DNA from: Chersky-840 sp963794615
Lineage (GTDB): Bacteria > Actinomycetota > Acidimicrobiia > Acidimicrobiales > UBA8190
Direction of reading: 5' to 3'
Assembly: GCA_963794615.1 (NCBI GenBank)
Contig: CAWCEP010000006.1
Location: 868,001-932,000 of the forward strand
Length of the DNA: 64,000 nt
In this document: positions 1 to 8,217 of the stretch, piece by piece
Layout: the number at the start of each line of letters is the position of its first letter
How positions within the stretch are numbered: the stretch's first letter is position 1
Notes under the pieces: model-generated
Told to the model about the DNA's origin: nothing
The model's database searches: none
The model's input: the letters and a program-made list of their open reading frames with translations, nothing else
Made by a program: the position numbers and the translations under genes

Positions 1-531
1 CGACTCGATGGTGACCTGCTCCTTGGGCTTGCCCGAGCTCGATCCGATGGCGTCGATGGCGGCGACGACGTCGAGACCGGCGACGACCTTGCCGAACAGC
101 GAGTAGCTGGGGGGCAGGCGCATGCCGTCGGGGCCCGAGATGACGAAGAACTGGCTCCCGTTCGTGTTCGGCCCGGCGTTGGCCATCGCCAGCGAGCCCA
201 ACTCGTAGCGTCCCGCCGCGGGGAGCTCGTCGGCGAACTTGTACCCGGGCCCGCCCGTGCCGGTGCCGGTGGGGTCCCCGCCCTGGAGCACGAACCCCGG
301 GATGACACGGTGGAAGACGATGCCGTCGAAGTAGTGGTAGCGGGCCAGGAACACGAAGCTGTTCACCGTCCGGGGCGCGGCCTGGGGGTCCAGCGCGATC
401 GTCATGGACCCCTTCGAGGTGACCATGGTGGCGGTGTAGCGCTTGGCCGTGTCGATGGCCATGGGAGGCTCGCCCTTGAAGGATCGGCGCTGGGGGCTCG
501 AGCCGTCGGCGGCGGGCAGTTCGACGGACAT
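1..531 (-). CDS. Cyclophilin-type peptidyl-prolyl isomerase (3' end outside window)
   Basis: Cytoplasmic cyclophilin that would catalyse cis-trans isomerisation of prolyl bonds. The 177 visible codons start at an ATG with an AGGACC sequence just upstream and have no signal peptide. They contain the cyclophilin core in order: FVFLARYHYFDGIVFHRVIP, QGGDPTGTGTGGPGY, and NTNGSQFFV, which carries the conserved active-site Gln-Phe-Phe. The frame is still open at the window edge ('KEQVTIES'), close to the expected C-terminus of a protein of about 180 residues. A second, membrane-anchored paralogue lies immediately upstream on the same strand, so the two probably arose by tandem duplication. Function is confident; the exact end cannot be seen. 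Confidence 0.9.
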   Translation of the reverse strand, partial: MSVELPAADGSSPQRRSFKGEPPMAIDTAKRYTATMVTSKGSMTIALDPQAAPRTVNSFVFLARYHYFDGIVFHRVIPGFVLQGGDPTGTGTGGPGYKFADELPAAGRYELGSLAMANAGPNTNGSQFFVISGPDGMRLPPSYSLFGKVVAGLDVVAAIDAIGSSSGKPKEQVTIES

Positions 532-629
532 GGTGGTCCTCCTGTCGGGGGTGGTTCGGGAACGGTACCCGGGAACGCCACGGCCCCGAACCGGGCGTGC
601 CGACCTGCCGTTCTGTGAGGGGTGGCCGG

Positions 630-1403
630 CTACGAGGACGAGATCGTCACCGAGAGCATGCGGTGGATCACCTTGGGGGGGACGCCGCTGGCCGACGGGT
701 TGGCGTTGCCGTCCGCGTTGATCTTCATGGCGACGTCGATCCCCGACGTCACGGTCCCGAAGAGCGAGTAGCTCGGTGCCAGGGTGGCTCCCTCGGACCC
801 GGTGACGACGAAGAACTGGCTGCCATTGGTGTTCGGGCCCGAGTTGGCCATGGCCACGGCGCCGACGGGGTACTGCGGGCTCGCCTTGGCGGGGAGCTCG
901 TCCTTGAACGAGTACCCGGGCCCGCCCGTGCCGGTCCCGGTGGGGTCACCGGTCTGGTCCATGAACGTGGGCACCACCCGGTGGAAGGTCACGCAGTTGA
1001 AGAACTTCTTCTCGGCCAGGAACACGAAGTTGTTCACCGTGATCGGCGCCTGCTTGGCGTCGAGGGTGATGACGAAGGTGCCGACGTCGGTCTTCACCGT
1101 GGCCTTGTAGGTCTTGGCCGTGTCGATGGTCATGGCCGGAGGGCTCTTCCACGAGGGCTTGTGCAACACCGTCTTGGGGTTCGACGCGCAGCCTCCCGCC
1201 ACGGCGGCGGCGTCGGCCCTGTCCTGGGCGGTCACGACCTTCTTGCCCGGCTTGAGGAGGAAGTAGACGCCGACGACGACCGCGGCCACCACCACGATGG
1301 TGACGACGCGCCGTACCCGGGCACGCCGGCGGCGCTGGCGCTCCAAGGCCGCCATCTTCGCTTCGCGCGCCGAGCGCTTGCGGGCTCGTTTCTCGGTAGG
1401 CAC
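630..1403 (-). CDS. Membrane-anchored cyclophilin peptidyl-prolyl isomerase
   Basis: A 257-residue protein with a basic N-terminus (residues 1-35, Arg/Lys-rich), one transmembrane segment (VVTIVVVAAVVVGVYFLL) and an extracytoplasmic cyclophilin domain. That domain shows FVFLAEKKFFNCVTFHRVVP, DQTGDPTGTGTGGPGY and NTNGSQFFVV. Exported-protein folding is the likely role. The GTG at 1403 was chosen because it gives the basic-plus-membrane N-terminus and is preceded 8 nt upstream by a TAGGGT -10 box, which suggests a leaderless mRNA. The frame stays open further upstream, but that extension lies antisense inside the aspartokinase gene. Family assignment is firm; periplasm-side location is inferred from the anchor. 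Confidence 0.9.
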   Translation of the reverse strand: MPTEKRARKRSAREAKMAALERQRRRRARVRRVVTIVVVAAVVVGVYFLLKPGKKVVTAQDRADAAAVAGGCASNPKTVLHKPSWKSPPAMTIDTAKTYKATVKTDVGTFVITLDAKQAPITVNNFVFLAEKKFFNCVTFHRVVPTFMDQTGDPTGTGTGGPGYSFKDELPAKASPQYPVGAVAMANSGPNTNGSQFFVVTGSEGATLAPSYSLFGTVTSGIDVAMKINADGNANPSASGVPPKVIHRMLSVTISSS

Positions 1404-1411
1404 GGCCTGCC

Positions 1412-1417
1412 ACCCTA
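1412..1417 (-). promoter_or_regulatory. -10 box of leaderless promoter for the membrane cyclophilin
   Basis: TAGGGT on the minus strand ends 8 nt before the GTG start at 1403. No Shine-Dalgarno is present. The geometry recurs at several genes in this window. No convincing -35 is seen. Confidence 0.5.
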
Positions 1418-1513
1418 TCGGCCGCCGCCGTGGCAGATCGCTCGGCCGTCCGTCCAGGCACCACGCCCGGGAGGGCTGCCCGTGCTGTGCCGGTGGGGGG
1501 TCCGCACGCCCGG

Positions 1514-1519
1514 TAGCTT
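1514..1519 (+). promoter_or_regulatory. -10 box of leaderless promoter for aspartokinase
   Basis: TAGCTT is followed by 7 nt and then the GTG start of aspartokinase at 1527. The absence of a Shine-Dalgarno and the spacing fit transcription starting at or next to the start codon. Confidence 0.5.
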
Positions 1520-1526
1520 CGACGTC

Positions 1527-2744
1527 GTGGCGCTGGTGGTGCAGAAATACGGTGGAACCTCGGTGAGTGACGCCGAGCGGGTGCGCGCCGTCGCCGACCA
1601 CGTGGCCCGGACCCGGCGCCAGGGCGACGACGTGGTGGTGGTGGTCAGTGCCATGGGCAAGACCACCGACGATCTGCTTCGGCTGGCGGGCGACGTGAGC
1701 ACCGTCCTGCCGCCTCGCGAGCTCGACATGCTGTTGACCTCGGGCGAGCGGGTGTCGATGGCGCTGTTGTGCATGGCCCTCGCCGAGCTCGGTGTCGACG
1801 CCGTGTCCTTCACGGGGAGCCAGGCGGGCATCATCACCGACACCACCCATCTCAAGGCCAAGATCGTCGAGGTCAAAGGCGACCGGCTGCGCTCGGCCCT
1901 CGAGGCGGGACGCGTCCCTGTGGTAGCGGGGTTCCAGGGGGTCTCACTCGAGCGCGACGTGACGACGCTCGGTCGGGGCGGTTCCGACACCACCGCCGTG
2001 GCGCTGGCAGCGGCCCTGGGTGCCGAGGTGTGCGAGATCTACACCGACGTGTCGGGGGTCTTCAGCGCCGACCCCCGCATCGTCCCCGAGGCGCGCCGCC
2101 TGGCCCGGATGAGCTTCGAGGAGATGCTCGACATCGCCGCCAGTGGCGGGCGCGTCCTGGCCCTGCGATCGGTCGAGTTCGCCCGCAACCATCACGTGCC
2201 GCTGCACGTCCGTTCGAGCTTCACCTGGGAGCCGGGTACCTGGGTGGTCGAGGAGGATCCGTCCATGGAGCAGGCCGTCGTCACCGCCGTTACCCACGAC
2301 ACGTCCGAGGCCAAGGTGACCGTCACCGGTGTCCCCGACAAGCCCGGGATCGCGGCGCGCTTGTTCCGGGCGCTGGCCGACAGGGCCGTGAACGTGGACA
2401 CCATCGTGCAGAACACCTCGTTGCACGGGACGACCGACATCTCCTTCACGGTCCCCAAGACCGACCTCGCCGTCAGCCTCGAAGTGGCCCGGGACCTCGC
2501 CCCCGACATCGGTGCGGGCGAGGCCATGGCCGACGACGGCATCGCCAAGGTCTCGCTCGTGGGGGCGGGGATGCGCAGCCACCCCGGCGTGTCGGCGACG
2601 ATGTTCGAGGTCCTCGCCACCGCGGGCATCAACATCGAGATGATCTCGACGTCGTCGATCCGCTTGTCGTGCGTGGTACGGGCCGACCGGGTCGAGGAGG
2701 CGGTGCGCCTCTTGCACCAGGCCTTCGAGCTGTCAGGCGGATGA
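1527..2744 (+). CDS. lysC: Aspartokinase
   Basis: Phosphorylates L-aspartate to aspartyl phosphate, the first step to lysine, threonine, methionine and diaminopimelate. The 405-residue length fits the monofunctional actinobacterial type. The kinase domain opens with VVQKYGGTSV, the KYGGTS nucleotide and substrate motif, and contains TLGRGGSDTTAVALA near residues 150-165. Two C-terminal ACT domains (about 265-405, including VTGVPDKPGIAARLF and SLVGAGMRSHPGVSATMFE) are the usual sites of end-product feedback inhibition. The GTG start gives the canonical N-terminus; a longer upstream frame has no homology. It is followed 23 bp downstream by asd, the next enzyme of the pathway. Confidence 0.97.
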   Translation: MALVVQKYGGTSVSDAERVRAVADHVARTRRQGDDVVVVVSAMGKTTDDLLRLAGDVSTVLPPRELDMLLTSGERVSMALLCMALAELGVDAVSFTGSQAGIITDTTHLKAKIVEVKGDRLRSALEAGRVPVVAGFQGVSLERDVTTLGRGGSDTTAVALAAALGAEVCEIYTDVSGVFSADPRIVPEARRLARMSFEEMLDIAASGGRVLALRSVEFARNHHVPLHVRSSFTWEPGTWVVEEDPSMEQAVVTAVTHDTSEAKVTVTGVPDKPGIAARLFRALADRAVNVDTIVQNTSLHGTTDISFTVPKTDLAVSLEVARDLAPDIGAGEAMADDGIAKVSLVGAGMRSHPGVSATMFEVLATAGINIEMISTSSIRLSCVVRADRVEEAVRLLHQAFELSGG

Positions 2745-2755
2745 CGACGGCGCAG

Positions 2756-2761
2756 TAGGAT
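2756..2761 (+). promoter_or_regulatory. -10 box of leaderless promoter for asd
   Basis: TAGGAT is followed by 6 nt and then the asd ATG at 2768. No Shine-Dalgarno precedes the ATG, so asd may be made from its own leaderless transcript in addition to read-through from lysC. Confidence 0.5.
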
Positions 2762-2767
2762 CGATCT

Positions 2768-3796
2768 ATGCGCGTCGCCGTCGTCGGGGCCACCGGCCAG
2801 GTCGGCACGGTCATGCGAACGGTGCTCGCCGAGCGCTCGTTTTCCGTCGACGACATCCGTTTCCTCGCCTCGGCGCGTTCGGCCGGGTCCCGGCTGGCGT
2901 GGCGGGGGGGCGAGGTGGAGGTCGAGGTCGCCGAGAGCGCCGACTACCGGGGTGTCGACATCGCGCTCATGTCGGTGGGGGCCGACGCGTCGCGCCAGAT
3001 CTCACCCCGGATCGCGGCGGCCGGCGCGCTGGTGATCGACAACTCCTCGGCGTGGAGGATGGACCCCGCCGTGCCGCTCGTGGTCGCCGAGGTCAACCCC
3101 GACGCGCTGGACCACATGGACAGGGGCATCGTCGCCAACCCCAACTGCACCACCATGGTGGCCATGCCGGTGCTCGCCCCGTTGCATCGCGAGGCGGGAC
3201 TGCGACGTCTCGTGGTCTCGACCTATCAGGCGGTGTCGGGTGCCGGGCTGGCCGGTGCACGCGAGCTCGAGGAACAGTTCGCCAAGACCGTCGAGACGGC
3301 GCCGAGGCTCACCTTCGACGGCGCCGCCGTCGACTTCCCGACACCGGCGGTGTTCCCCGGACCGGTCGCCTACAACGTCCTGCCCCACGCCGGCCGGTTC
3401 GTCGACGACGGGACCGGGGAGACCAACGAGGAGCAGAAACTGCGCGACGAGAGCCGAAAGATCCTCGGCCTCCCCGACCTGGCCGTGTCGGGCACCTGCG
3501 TGCGGGTGCCGGTGTTCACCGGCCACAGCATGTCGGTCAATGCCGAGTTCGAACGGCCCATCACGGTGGAGCGGGCCCGCGCCCTGTTGGAGCGGGCCCC
3601 GGGCGTGCGCTACGTCGACGTGCCCACGCCGCTGGCCGCCACCGGAACCGATCCCGTCCTGGTGGGCCGATTGCGTCGCGACGACACCGTGGCCCACGGC
3701 CTCGTGCTGTTTCTCTCCGGCGACAACCTCCGCAAGGGTGCGGCCCTCAACGCGGTGCAGATCGCCGAGGCGCTCCTCGCCCGCCGGGCTTCCTGA
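2768..3796 (+). CDS. asd: Aspartate-semialdehyde dehydrogenase
   Basis: Reduces aspartyl phosphate to aspartate semialdehyde with NADPH, directly after aspartokinase. The 342-residue protein starts with the Rossmann dinucleotide site VGATGQVGTVM. It has the catalytic cysteine in NPNCTT (Cys127 by count) and the conserved TYQAVSGAG and TCVRVPVFTGHS segments; the last carries the catalytic histidine region. Length and motif order are normal for the bacterial family. It is convergent with phoU, whose stop is only 4 bp away. Confidence 0.97.
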   Translation: MRVAVVGATGQVGTVMRTVLAERSFSVDDIRFLASARSAGSRLAWRGGEVEVEVAESADYRGVDIALMSVGADASRQISPRIAAAGALVIDNSSAWRMDPAVPLVVAEVNPDALDHMDRGIVANPNCTTMVAMPVLAPLHREAGLRRLVVSTYQAVSGAGLAGARELEEQFAKTVETAPRLTFDGAAVDFPTPAVFPGPVAYNVLPHAGRFVDDGTGETNEEQKLRDESRKILGLPDLAVSGTCVRVPVFTGHSMSVNAEFERPITVERARALLERAPGVRYVDVPTPLAATGTDPVLVGRLRRDDTVAHGLVLFLSGDNLRKGAALNAVQIAEALLARRAS

Positions 3797-3799
3797 CGG

Positions 3800-4492
3800 C
3801 TACCTCGGGGTCGGCCGGTACCGTTCGGTCGCGCCCGTGCGGGCCCGGCCCACCATCACGGCGATGCGGCGCGCCAAGTTGACGGCGTGGTCGCCGAAAC
3901 GCTCGTAGAAGCGGGCGACGAGCGCCGCCTCGATGGCCACCGGCAGGGCCATGGACCCGCTCGCGATCTCGGCCGTCAGCGTGACATGGAGCTCGTCGAG
4001 CTCGTCGTCGAGCTCCTCCACCTCGTCGGCAACGGGGGCCCGATCGGCGTAGGCGTCGGCGGTGGCCCGCCACATCTCCGACGCCACCTCGCCCATCTGC
4101 TCGACGAGACCGCGCGCCCGGGGTGACAGCTCGACCCCGAGGCCGCGCACGGCCCGGCGCGACACGTGCTCGGCGAGATCGCCACTGCGCTCGAGCTCGG
4201 GCAGCATGCGCAGCACGGCCACGAGGTAGCGCAGTTCGTCGGGCCCGGTTTCGCGCTCGAGGAGCTGGCTCGTGGCCAGCTGCTCGACGTCGCGGTAGAG
4301 CGCGTCGATGGTGTCATCGCTCTCGGCGAGCACACGAGCCGCCTCGCGATCACCGTCGAGCAGACAGTGCGTCGCGCCGGCCACGCCCTCGCCGACCAGC
4401 GCGAAGAGCTTGATCACTTCGCGGTTGATGTGCTCCAGGCTCTCGACGACCCCATCGGTGTTGCCCATCTCGACTACGACGCGTTTCGCCAC
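3800..4492 (-). CDS. phoU: PhoU-family phosphate signalling regulator
   Basis: A 230-residue all-helical protein with two PhoU repeats. It carries the characteristic R-x-x-P-E-L-E-R-x-G-D-L-A-E segment (MLPELERSGDLAEHVSRR) in the first half and YERFGDHAVNLARRI in the second, the E-R-x-x-D/G-H-A metal-binding signature. Such proteins restrain phosphate uptake via PstSCAB and PhoR-type kinases; neither is visible here. The GTG at 4492 is preferred because a TACGGT -10 box lies 7 nt upstream. An alternative GTG at 4501 adds three residues. It is transcribed away from the NADH dehydrogenase region and convergent with asd. Confidence 0.9.
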   Translation of the reverse strand: MAKRVVVEMGNTDGVVESLEHINREVIKLFALVGEGVAGATHCLLDGDREAARVLAESDDTIDALYRDVEQLATSQLLERETGPDELRYLVAVLRMLPELERSGDLAEHVSRRAVRGLGVELSPRARGLVEQMGEVASEMWRATADAYADRAPVADEVEELDDELDELHVTLTAEIASGSMALPVAIEAALVARFYERFGDHAVNLARRIAVMVGRARTGATERYRPTPR

Positions 4493-4499
4493 CGTCGTC

Positions 4500-4505
4500 A
4501 CCGTA
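4500..4505 (-). promoter_or_regulatory. -10 box of leaderless promoter for phoU
   Basis: TACGGT on the minus strand is separated by 7 nt from the GTG at 4492. No Shine-Dalgarno is seen. Confidence 0.45.
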
Positions 4506-4635
4506 GCGCCATCCCCGAACGATCTCCCCTCCGCCCGGGACGACCGCTCTCAGCAGCGACGACGAGAAATCGATCCACCCCGCGGCCCGAGCCGGCGACG
4601 GCACCCACGCGCCGGTCGGGCCCGACGTGGCTGCG

Positions 4636-5898
4636 TCAGAGGTCGGCGTCGACGTCGGCGACGATGAGCCTCGGTCCCGACGGCCAGTCCAGATAGCGCC
4701 ACGACCAGTTGATGAGGACCACCACCCGGTTGCGAAAGCCCACCAGGTAGACGAGGTGCAGACCCAGCCACGCCAACCAGCCCAGCGTTCCCCGCAAGAT
4801 GGGGCCGTGGCGAAGTTGCGCGACCGCGGCGTGGCGCCCGATCGTGGCCATGAGCCCTTTGTCGTGGTATCGGAACGGCGTCGTGGGCTCGTTGCGCAAG
4901 TGCCGCGCGATCTGAAGCGCCGCGTGCTTCCCGGACTGGATGGCCACCTGCGCCACCTGCGGACAGGCCTCAGGGCGCGCCGGTCCCCACGGCACGGCGC
5001 CGGCGTCACCGACGACGAAGACCTCGGGATGCCCGGTCACGGACAGGTCGGGCTCGAGCGTCACCCGCCCTCCCCGGCCGTGGGCGGTGGGGAGCGAGGC
5101 CGCCAGGGTGCCGTCGACGGTCACGCCCCCGGCCCAGATCACCGCGGCCGCCTTGAGCCACCCCCCGTCACCGAGCCGGACGGCGTCGCCGGTCACCTCG
5201 GCGACCGGGGTGCGGAGGCGGACGTCGACGCCCCGGGAGCACAGCGTCTCCAGCGCGTAGCGGCTGGCCTCTTCCTTGAATCCGGCGAGGAGCCGTTCGC
5301 CCGCCTCGAGCAGGATGACCTTGGAGCGCTGGGGGTCGATGCGGAGACGGTCGCGGCGGACCGCCACGTCGAGCAGCTCCAGCAACGCTCCCGAGATCTC
5401 CACACCGGTGGCACCGCCGCCGACCACGACGAAGGTGGGAGCCCCGCCGTCGAAGTCCTCGGGACGCGCGTCGGCGGCCTCGAGGCGACTCAGGACGTGG
5501 TTCCGCAGATGGCGGGCGTCGGCCAGGGTGTAGAGGGGGAGCGCGTGCTCCGGGGCACCGGGCACCGACAGGAAGCCGGTGGTGGCGCCCGTGGCGACGA
5601 CGAGCCGGTCGTAGTCGAGGGCCGTGCCGTCGGCGATTCCCACCCGTCGTGCGTCGACGTCGACCGACACGGCCCGGCCGTGGCGGAACACCACGTTGGG
5701 CTCGCGGCCGAAGATGGTGCGAACGGGATAGGCGATGTCGGCGGGGTCGAGCCCGGCCGTGGCCACCTGGTAGAGGAGGGGTTGGAAGGTGTGGAAATTG
5801 TGGCGGTCGACGATGGTCACCTCCACCGGTCGGCCTCGCAGATGCCGCACCGCGCTGAGCCCCGCGAATCCGGCCCCGATCACCACCACTCGGTCCAC
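4636..5898 (-). CDS. ndh: Type II NADH:quinone oxidoreductase (NDH-2)
   Basis: Single-subunit FAD enzyme that passes electrons from NADH to quinone without proton pumping. The 420-residue protein has the FAD-binding motif VVVIGAGFAGLSAVRHL at the N-terminus and the NAD-binding motif FVVVGGGATGVEISGAL at about residue 165. It also has the second FAD contact EVFVVGDAG near residue 300 and a C-terminal hydrophobic amphipathic region (GWLAWLGLHLVYLVGF) that tethers it to the membrane. The GTG at 5898 is preceded by GAGGAC. It lies 68 bp downstream of the E1 dehydrogenase gene on the same strand, so co-transcription is plausible and would link NADH production to its re-oxidation. Confidence 0.93.
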   Translation of the reverse strand: MDRVVVIGAGFAGLSAVRHLRGRPVEVTIVDRHNFHTFQPLLYQVATAGLDPADIAYPVRTIFGREPNVVFRHGRAVSVDVDARRVGIADGTALDYDRLVVATGATTGFLSVPGAPEHALPLYTLADARHLRNHVLSRLEAADARPEDFDGGAPTFVVVGGGATGVEISGALLELLDVAVRRDRLRIDPQRSKVILLEAGERLLAGFKEEASRYALETLCSRGVDVRLRTPVAEVTGDAVRLGDGGWLKAAAVIWAGGVTVDGTLAASLPTAHGRGGRVTLEPDLSVTGHPEVFVVGDAGAVPWGPARPEACPQVAQVAIQSGKHAALQIARHLRNEPTTPFRYHDKGLMATIGRHAAVAQLRHGPILRGTLGWLAWLGLHLVYLVGFRNRVVVLINWSWRYLDWPSGPRLIVADVDADL

Positions 5899-5966
5899 GT
5901 CCTCAGGATGGCACGCCCCGCCGGCGCCGTCACCGCCGATGTCGGTACGGGCGGTGTCGGCGAGGG

Positions 5967-8153
5967 TCAGGTCCGGGCCAGGGTGCGTGCCGCGGCGACG
6001 ATGTCCTCGACCTGGGGGAGGATGGCGTGCTCGAGGGACGGCTCGTATCCCACGAACGTGTTCTTGGCCGCCACCCGCACGACAGGAGCGTCGAGGTCCC
6101 AGAAGCAGTGCTGTGCCACCCAGGACGCCACCTCGGCGCCGAACCCCGCCGTGAGGGTGTCCTCGTGGACGACGACGAGGCGGCCCGTCCGCTGCACCGA
6201 CTCGCACACGATGTCGTGGTCCCACGGCGAGATGGTGCGCAGGTCGACGACCTCCACCGAGCAGCCTTCGGCCGAGAGCTCCTCGGCGGCCACGAGCGAC
6301 TTCTGCACCGTCGCGCCCCAGGTGGCGACGGTTAGGTCGCGCCCCGCTCGGGCCACCGCGCCGCGACCGAAGGGCAACACCCACCCCGGGCGCGGGATGG
6401 GATCGGCCGCGTAGCGCTGGCGGTAGAGGTGCTTGTGCTCCAGGAACAGCACGGGGTCCTCGGCCGCGAAGGCGCCCCGCAGCAGGCCCACGGCGTCGCG
6501 CGCCCGGGACGGGAAGGCGATGAGCAGGCCCGGGATGTGGGCGAAGATCGACTCGCCGCTCTGTGAATGCCACAGCGCCCCACCCGTCAAGTACCCCCCG
6601 ATGGCGACGCGCACCACCAACGGACAGGTGAAGTCGCCGTTGGACCGCCATCGGATGGTGGCGGCCTCGCTGTGCAGTTGCTGCATGGCGGGCCAGATGT
6701 AGTCGAAGAACTGGATCTCGGCGCACGGTCGCAGGCCCCGCAGGGCCTGTCCCACGCCGCGGCCGATGATGTTCGATTCCGCCAGGGGCGTGTTGTAACA
6801 GCGTGACGACCCGAAGCGGCGCTGGAGCCCGCGCGTCACGCCGAACACGCCACCTTTTCCCTCGACGTGGTCGAGCACATCGTCGTCGGCGTCGGCGACA
6901 TCCTCGCCGAACACCCGGATGCGCTCGTCCGCGGCCAGGAGCTCGTGGAGGGTGAGCCGGATCGCTTCGGCCATGACCACCGGTTCGGCGTCGGCCGCCG
7001 CCGGCACGGGGTCGGGCTCGGGGTCGGCGAGCGCCGGCAGTCGGACCACGTTGTCGGTGACGGTCGAGGGATCAGGACGCGCCGCGGCCAGGGCTTCTTC
7101 GGCGGCGGCGGCGGCGGTGTCGCGCGCCTCGGCCCGCACCGCGGCCGCCTCGTCCTCGGTGAGGACGCCGGCGGCGACGAGTTCCCGTTCGAGGGTGTCG
7201 ATGGGGTCGTGGGCCTGTTCCTCGGCCAGCTCTCCGGCGTCGCGGTACTTGGACTGGGAGTCCGCCGACGAATGCGAGTACGGGCGCGTCACGTGGGCGT
7301 GGATCAATCCCGGTCCTTCACCGGCGCGCACCCGGGCGATGGCGCGACCGCCCTTGTTGCGACACGACGCGTAGTCCCAGCCGTCCATCTGGGTCACCGC
7401 CAGACCGCGGAACCCCCGCACCAGCTCGGCGACGGGCGCCGGCGACTGGTCGGCGGCGCGCACCGAGATGGCGTAGCCGTTGTCGGCCACCACGAACAGC
7501 GTCGGCAGGTGGAGGCGACACGCCGTGTTGAGGCTCTCCCAGAACTCTCCTTCTGAAGTCGCACCCTCTCCCAACGACACGTAGGTGATCTCGTCACCAT
7601 GGGCCCGACATCCCACCAGCCCCGGGCGACGGGCGATGTAGCGCCCCGCCTCCGCGCACCCCACCGCCGGGAGGCACTGGCTGCCCGTCGGGCTCGACTG
7701 GGTCACGATGTTGTACGCCACCGCCCCCCAGTGGCACGGCATCTGCCGCCCCCCGGAGGCGGGGTCGAGGGACGACCCCACCGCCTGGAGCATGAGGTCG
7801 AGCGGCGTCACCCCCAGGGCCAGCACGAGGGCCCGGTCGCGGTAGTACGGAAAGAACCAGTCGTAGGCAGGTCGCAACGACCGGGCCAGGGCCAGGAGCA
7901 GGATCTCGTGGCCGGCCCCCGAGATCTGGAAGAACACCCGGCTCTGCTTCTGCAGCAGGATCTCCCGGTCGTCGAGGGCCCGGGACAGACAGGCCAGGCG
8001 GAAGTCCTCGACCAGCTCCGTCGCCGGGAAGCTCCGCAGTGCCCCTCGGGAAACCTGCGAGGTGCCGTTGCCGCTCCCGGGCCGTCGGCCCGTGCCCGTG
8101 GAACGGGCCTGGGCCTTCACGCCGGCGCTTGGTCCCTCTGTGCTCTTGCGCAC
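5967..8153 (-). CDS. 2-oxoacid dehydrogenase E1, fused alpha and beta subunits
   Basis: A thiamine-diphosphate decarboxylase component of a pyruvate or branched-chain 2-oxoacid dehydrogenase complex. In this 728-residue protein the alpha subunit (about 30-370, with FFPYYRDRALVLALGV and the diphosphate-binding GEGATSEGEFWESLN) is fused to the beta subunit. The beta part (about 400-728) has VFGEDVADADDDV, LAESNIIGRGVGQAL and a transketolase C-terminal domain. An Ala/Pro/Asp-rich linker joins them. Which oxoacid is used cannot be told, and no E2 or E3 gene is nearby. The GTG at 8153 is the first start clear of the upstream IS110 element; the frame continues into that element only by chance. The insertion probably removed or replaced the native promoter. 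Confidence 0.87.
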   Translation of the reverse strand: MRKSTEGPSAGVKAQARSTGTGRRPGSGNGTSQVSRGALRSFPATELVEDFRLACLSRALDDREILLQKQSRVFFQISGAGHEILLLALARSLRPAYDWFFPYYRDRALVLALGVTPLDLMLQAVGSSLDPASGGRQMPCHWGAVAYNIVTQSSPTGSQCLPAVGCAEAGRYIARRPGLVGCRAHGDEITYVSLGEGATSEGEFWESLNTACRLHLPTLFVVADNGYAISVRAADQSPAPVAELVRGFRGLAVTQMDGWDYASCRNKGGRAIARVRAGEGPGLIHAHVTRPYSHSSADSQSKYRDAGELAEEQAHDPIDTLERELVAAGVLTEDEAAAVRAEARDTAAAAAEEALAAARPDPSTVTDNVVRLPALADPEPDPVPAAADAEPVVMAEAIRLTLHELLAADERIRVFGEDVADADDDVLDHVEGKGGVFGVTRGLQRRFGSSRCYNTPLAESNIIGRGVGQALRGLRPCAEIQFFDYIWPAMQQLHSEAATIRWRSNGDFTCPLVVRVAIGGYLTGGALWHSQSGESIFAHIPGLLIAFPSRARDAVGLLRGAFAAEDPVLFLEHKHLYRQRYAADPIPRPGWVLPFGRGAVARAGRDLTVATWGATVQKSLVAAEELSAEGCSVEVVDLRTISPWDHDIVCESVQRTGRLVVVHEDTLTAGFGAEVASWVAQHCFWDLDAPVVRVAAKNTFVGYEPSLEHAILPQVEDIVAAARTLART

Positions 8154-8175
8154 CGCGATCGACGCTACCTGCCGG

Positions 8176-8189
8176 CCGGTTCGAACCGG
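8176..8189. promoter_or_regulatory. 14-bp perfect palindrome between the E1 gene and the IS110 element
   Basis: CCGGTTCGAACCGG is its own reverse complement and lies about 25 bp upstream of the E1 start codon. It could be an operator for a dimeric repressor. It is too short, and lacks a matching acceptor stem, to be part of a tRNA. Confidence 0.35.
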
Positions 8190-8217
8190 TGGCCCGGCGA
8201 GGTTCCCCGGCGCCGAA

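Noticed and set aside
597..1526. Plus-strand open frame extending aspartokinase upstream by more than 300 codons
   Set aside because: It runs antisense through the membrane cyclophilin and has no homology; aspartokinase clearly begins at the GTG at 1527.
8171..8200. Remnant of a tRNA T-arm (GGTTCGAACC) upstream of the E1 gene
   Set aside because: The palindrome lacks an adjoining acceptor stem, anticodon arm or D-arm, so it is listed only as a palindrome.
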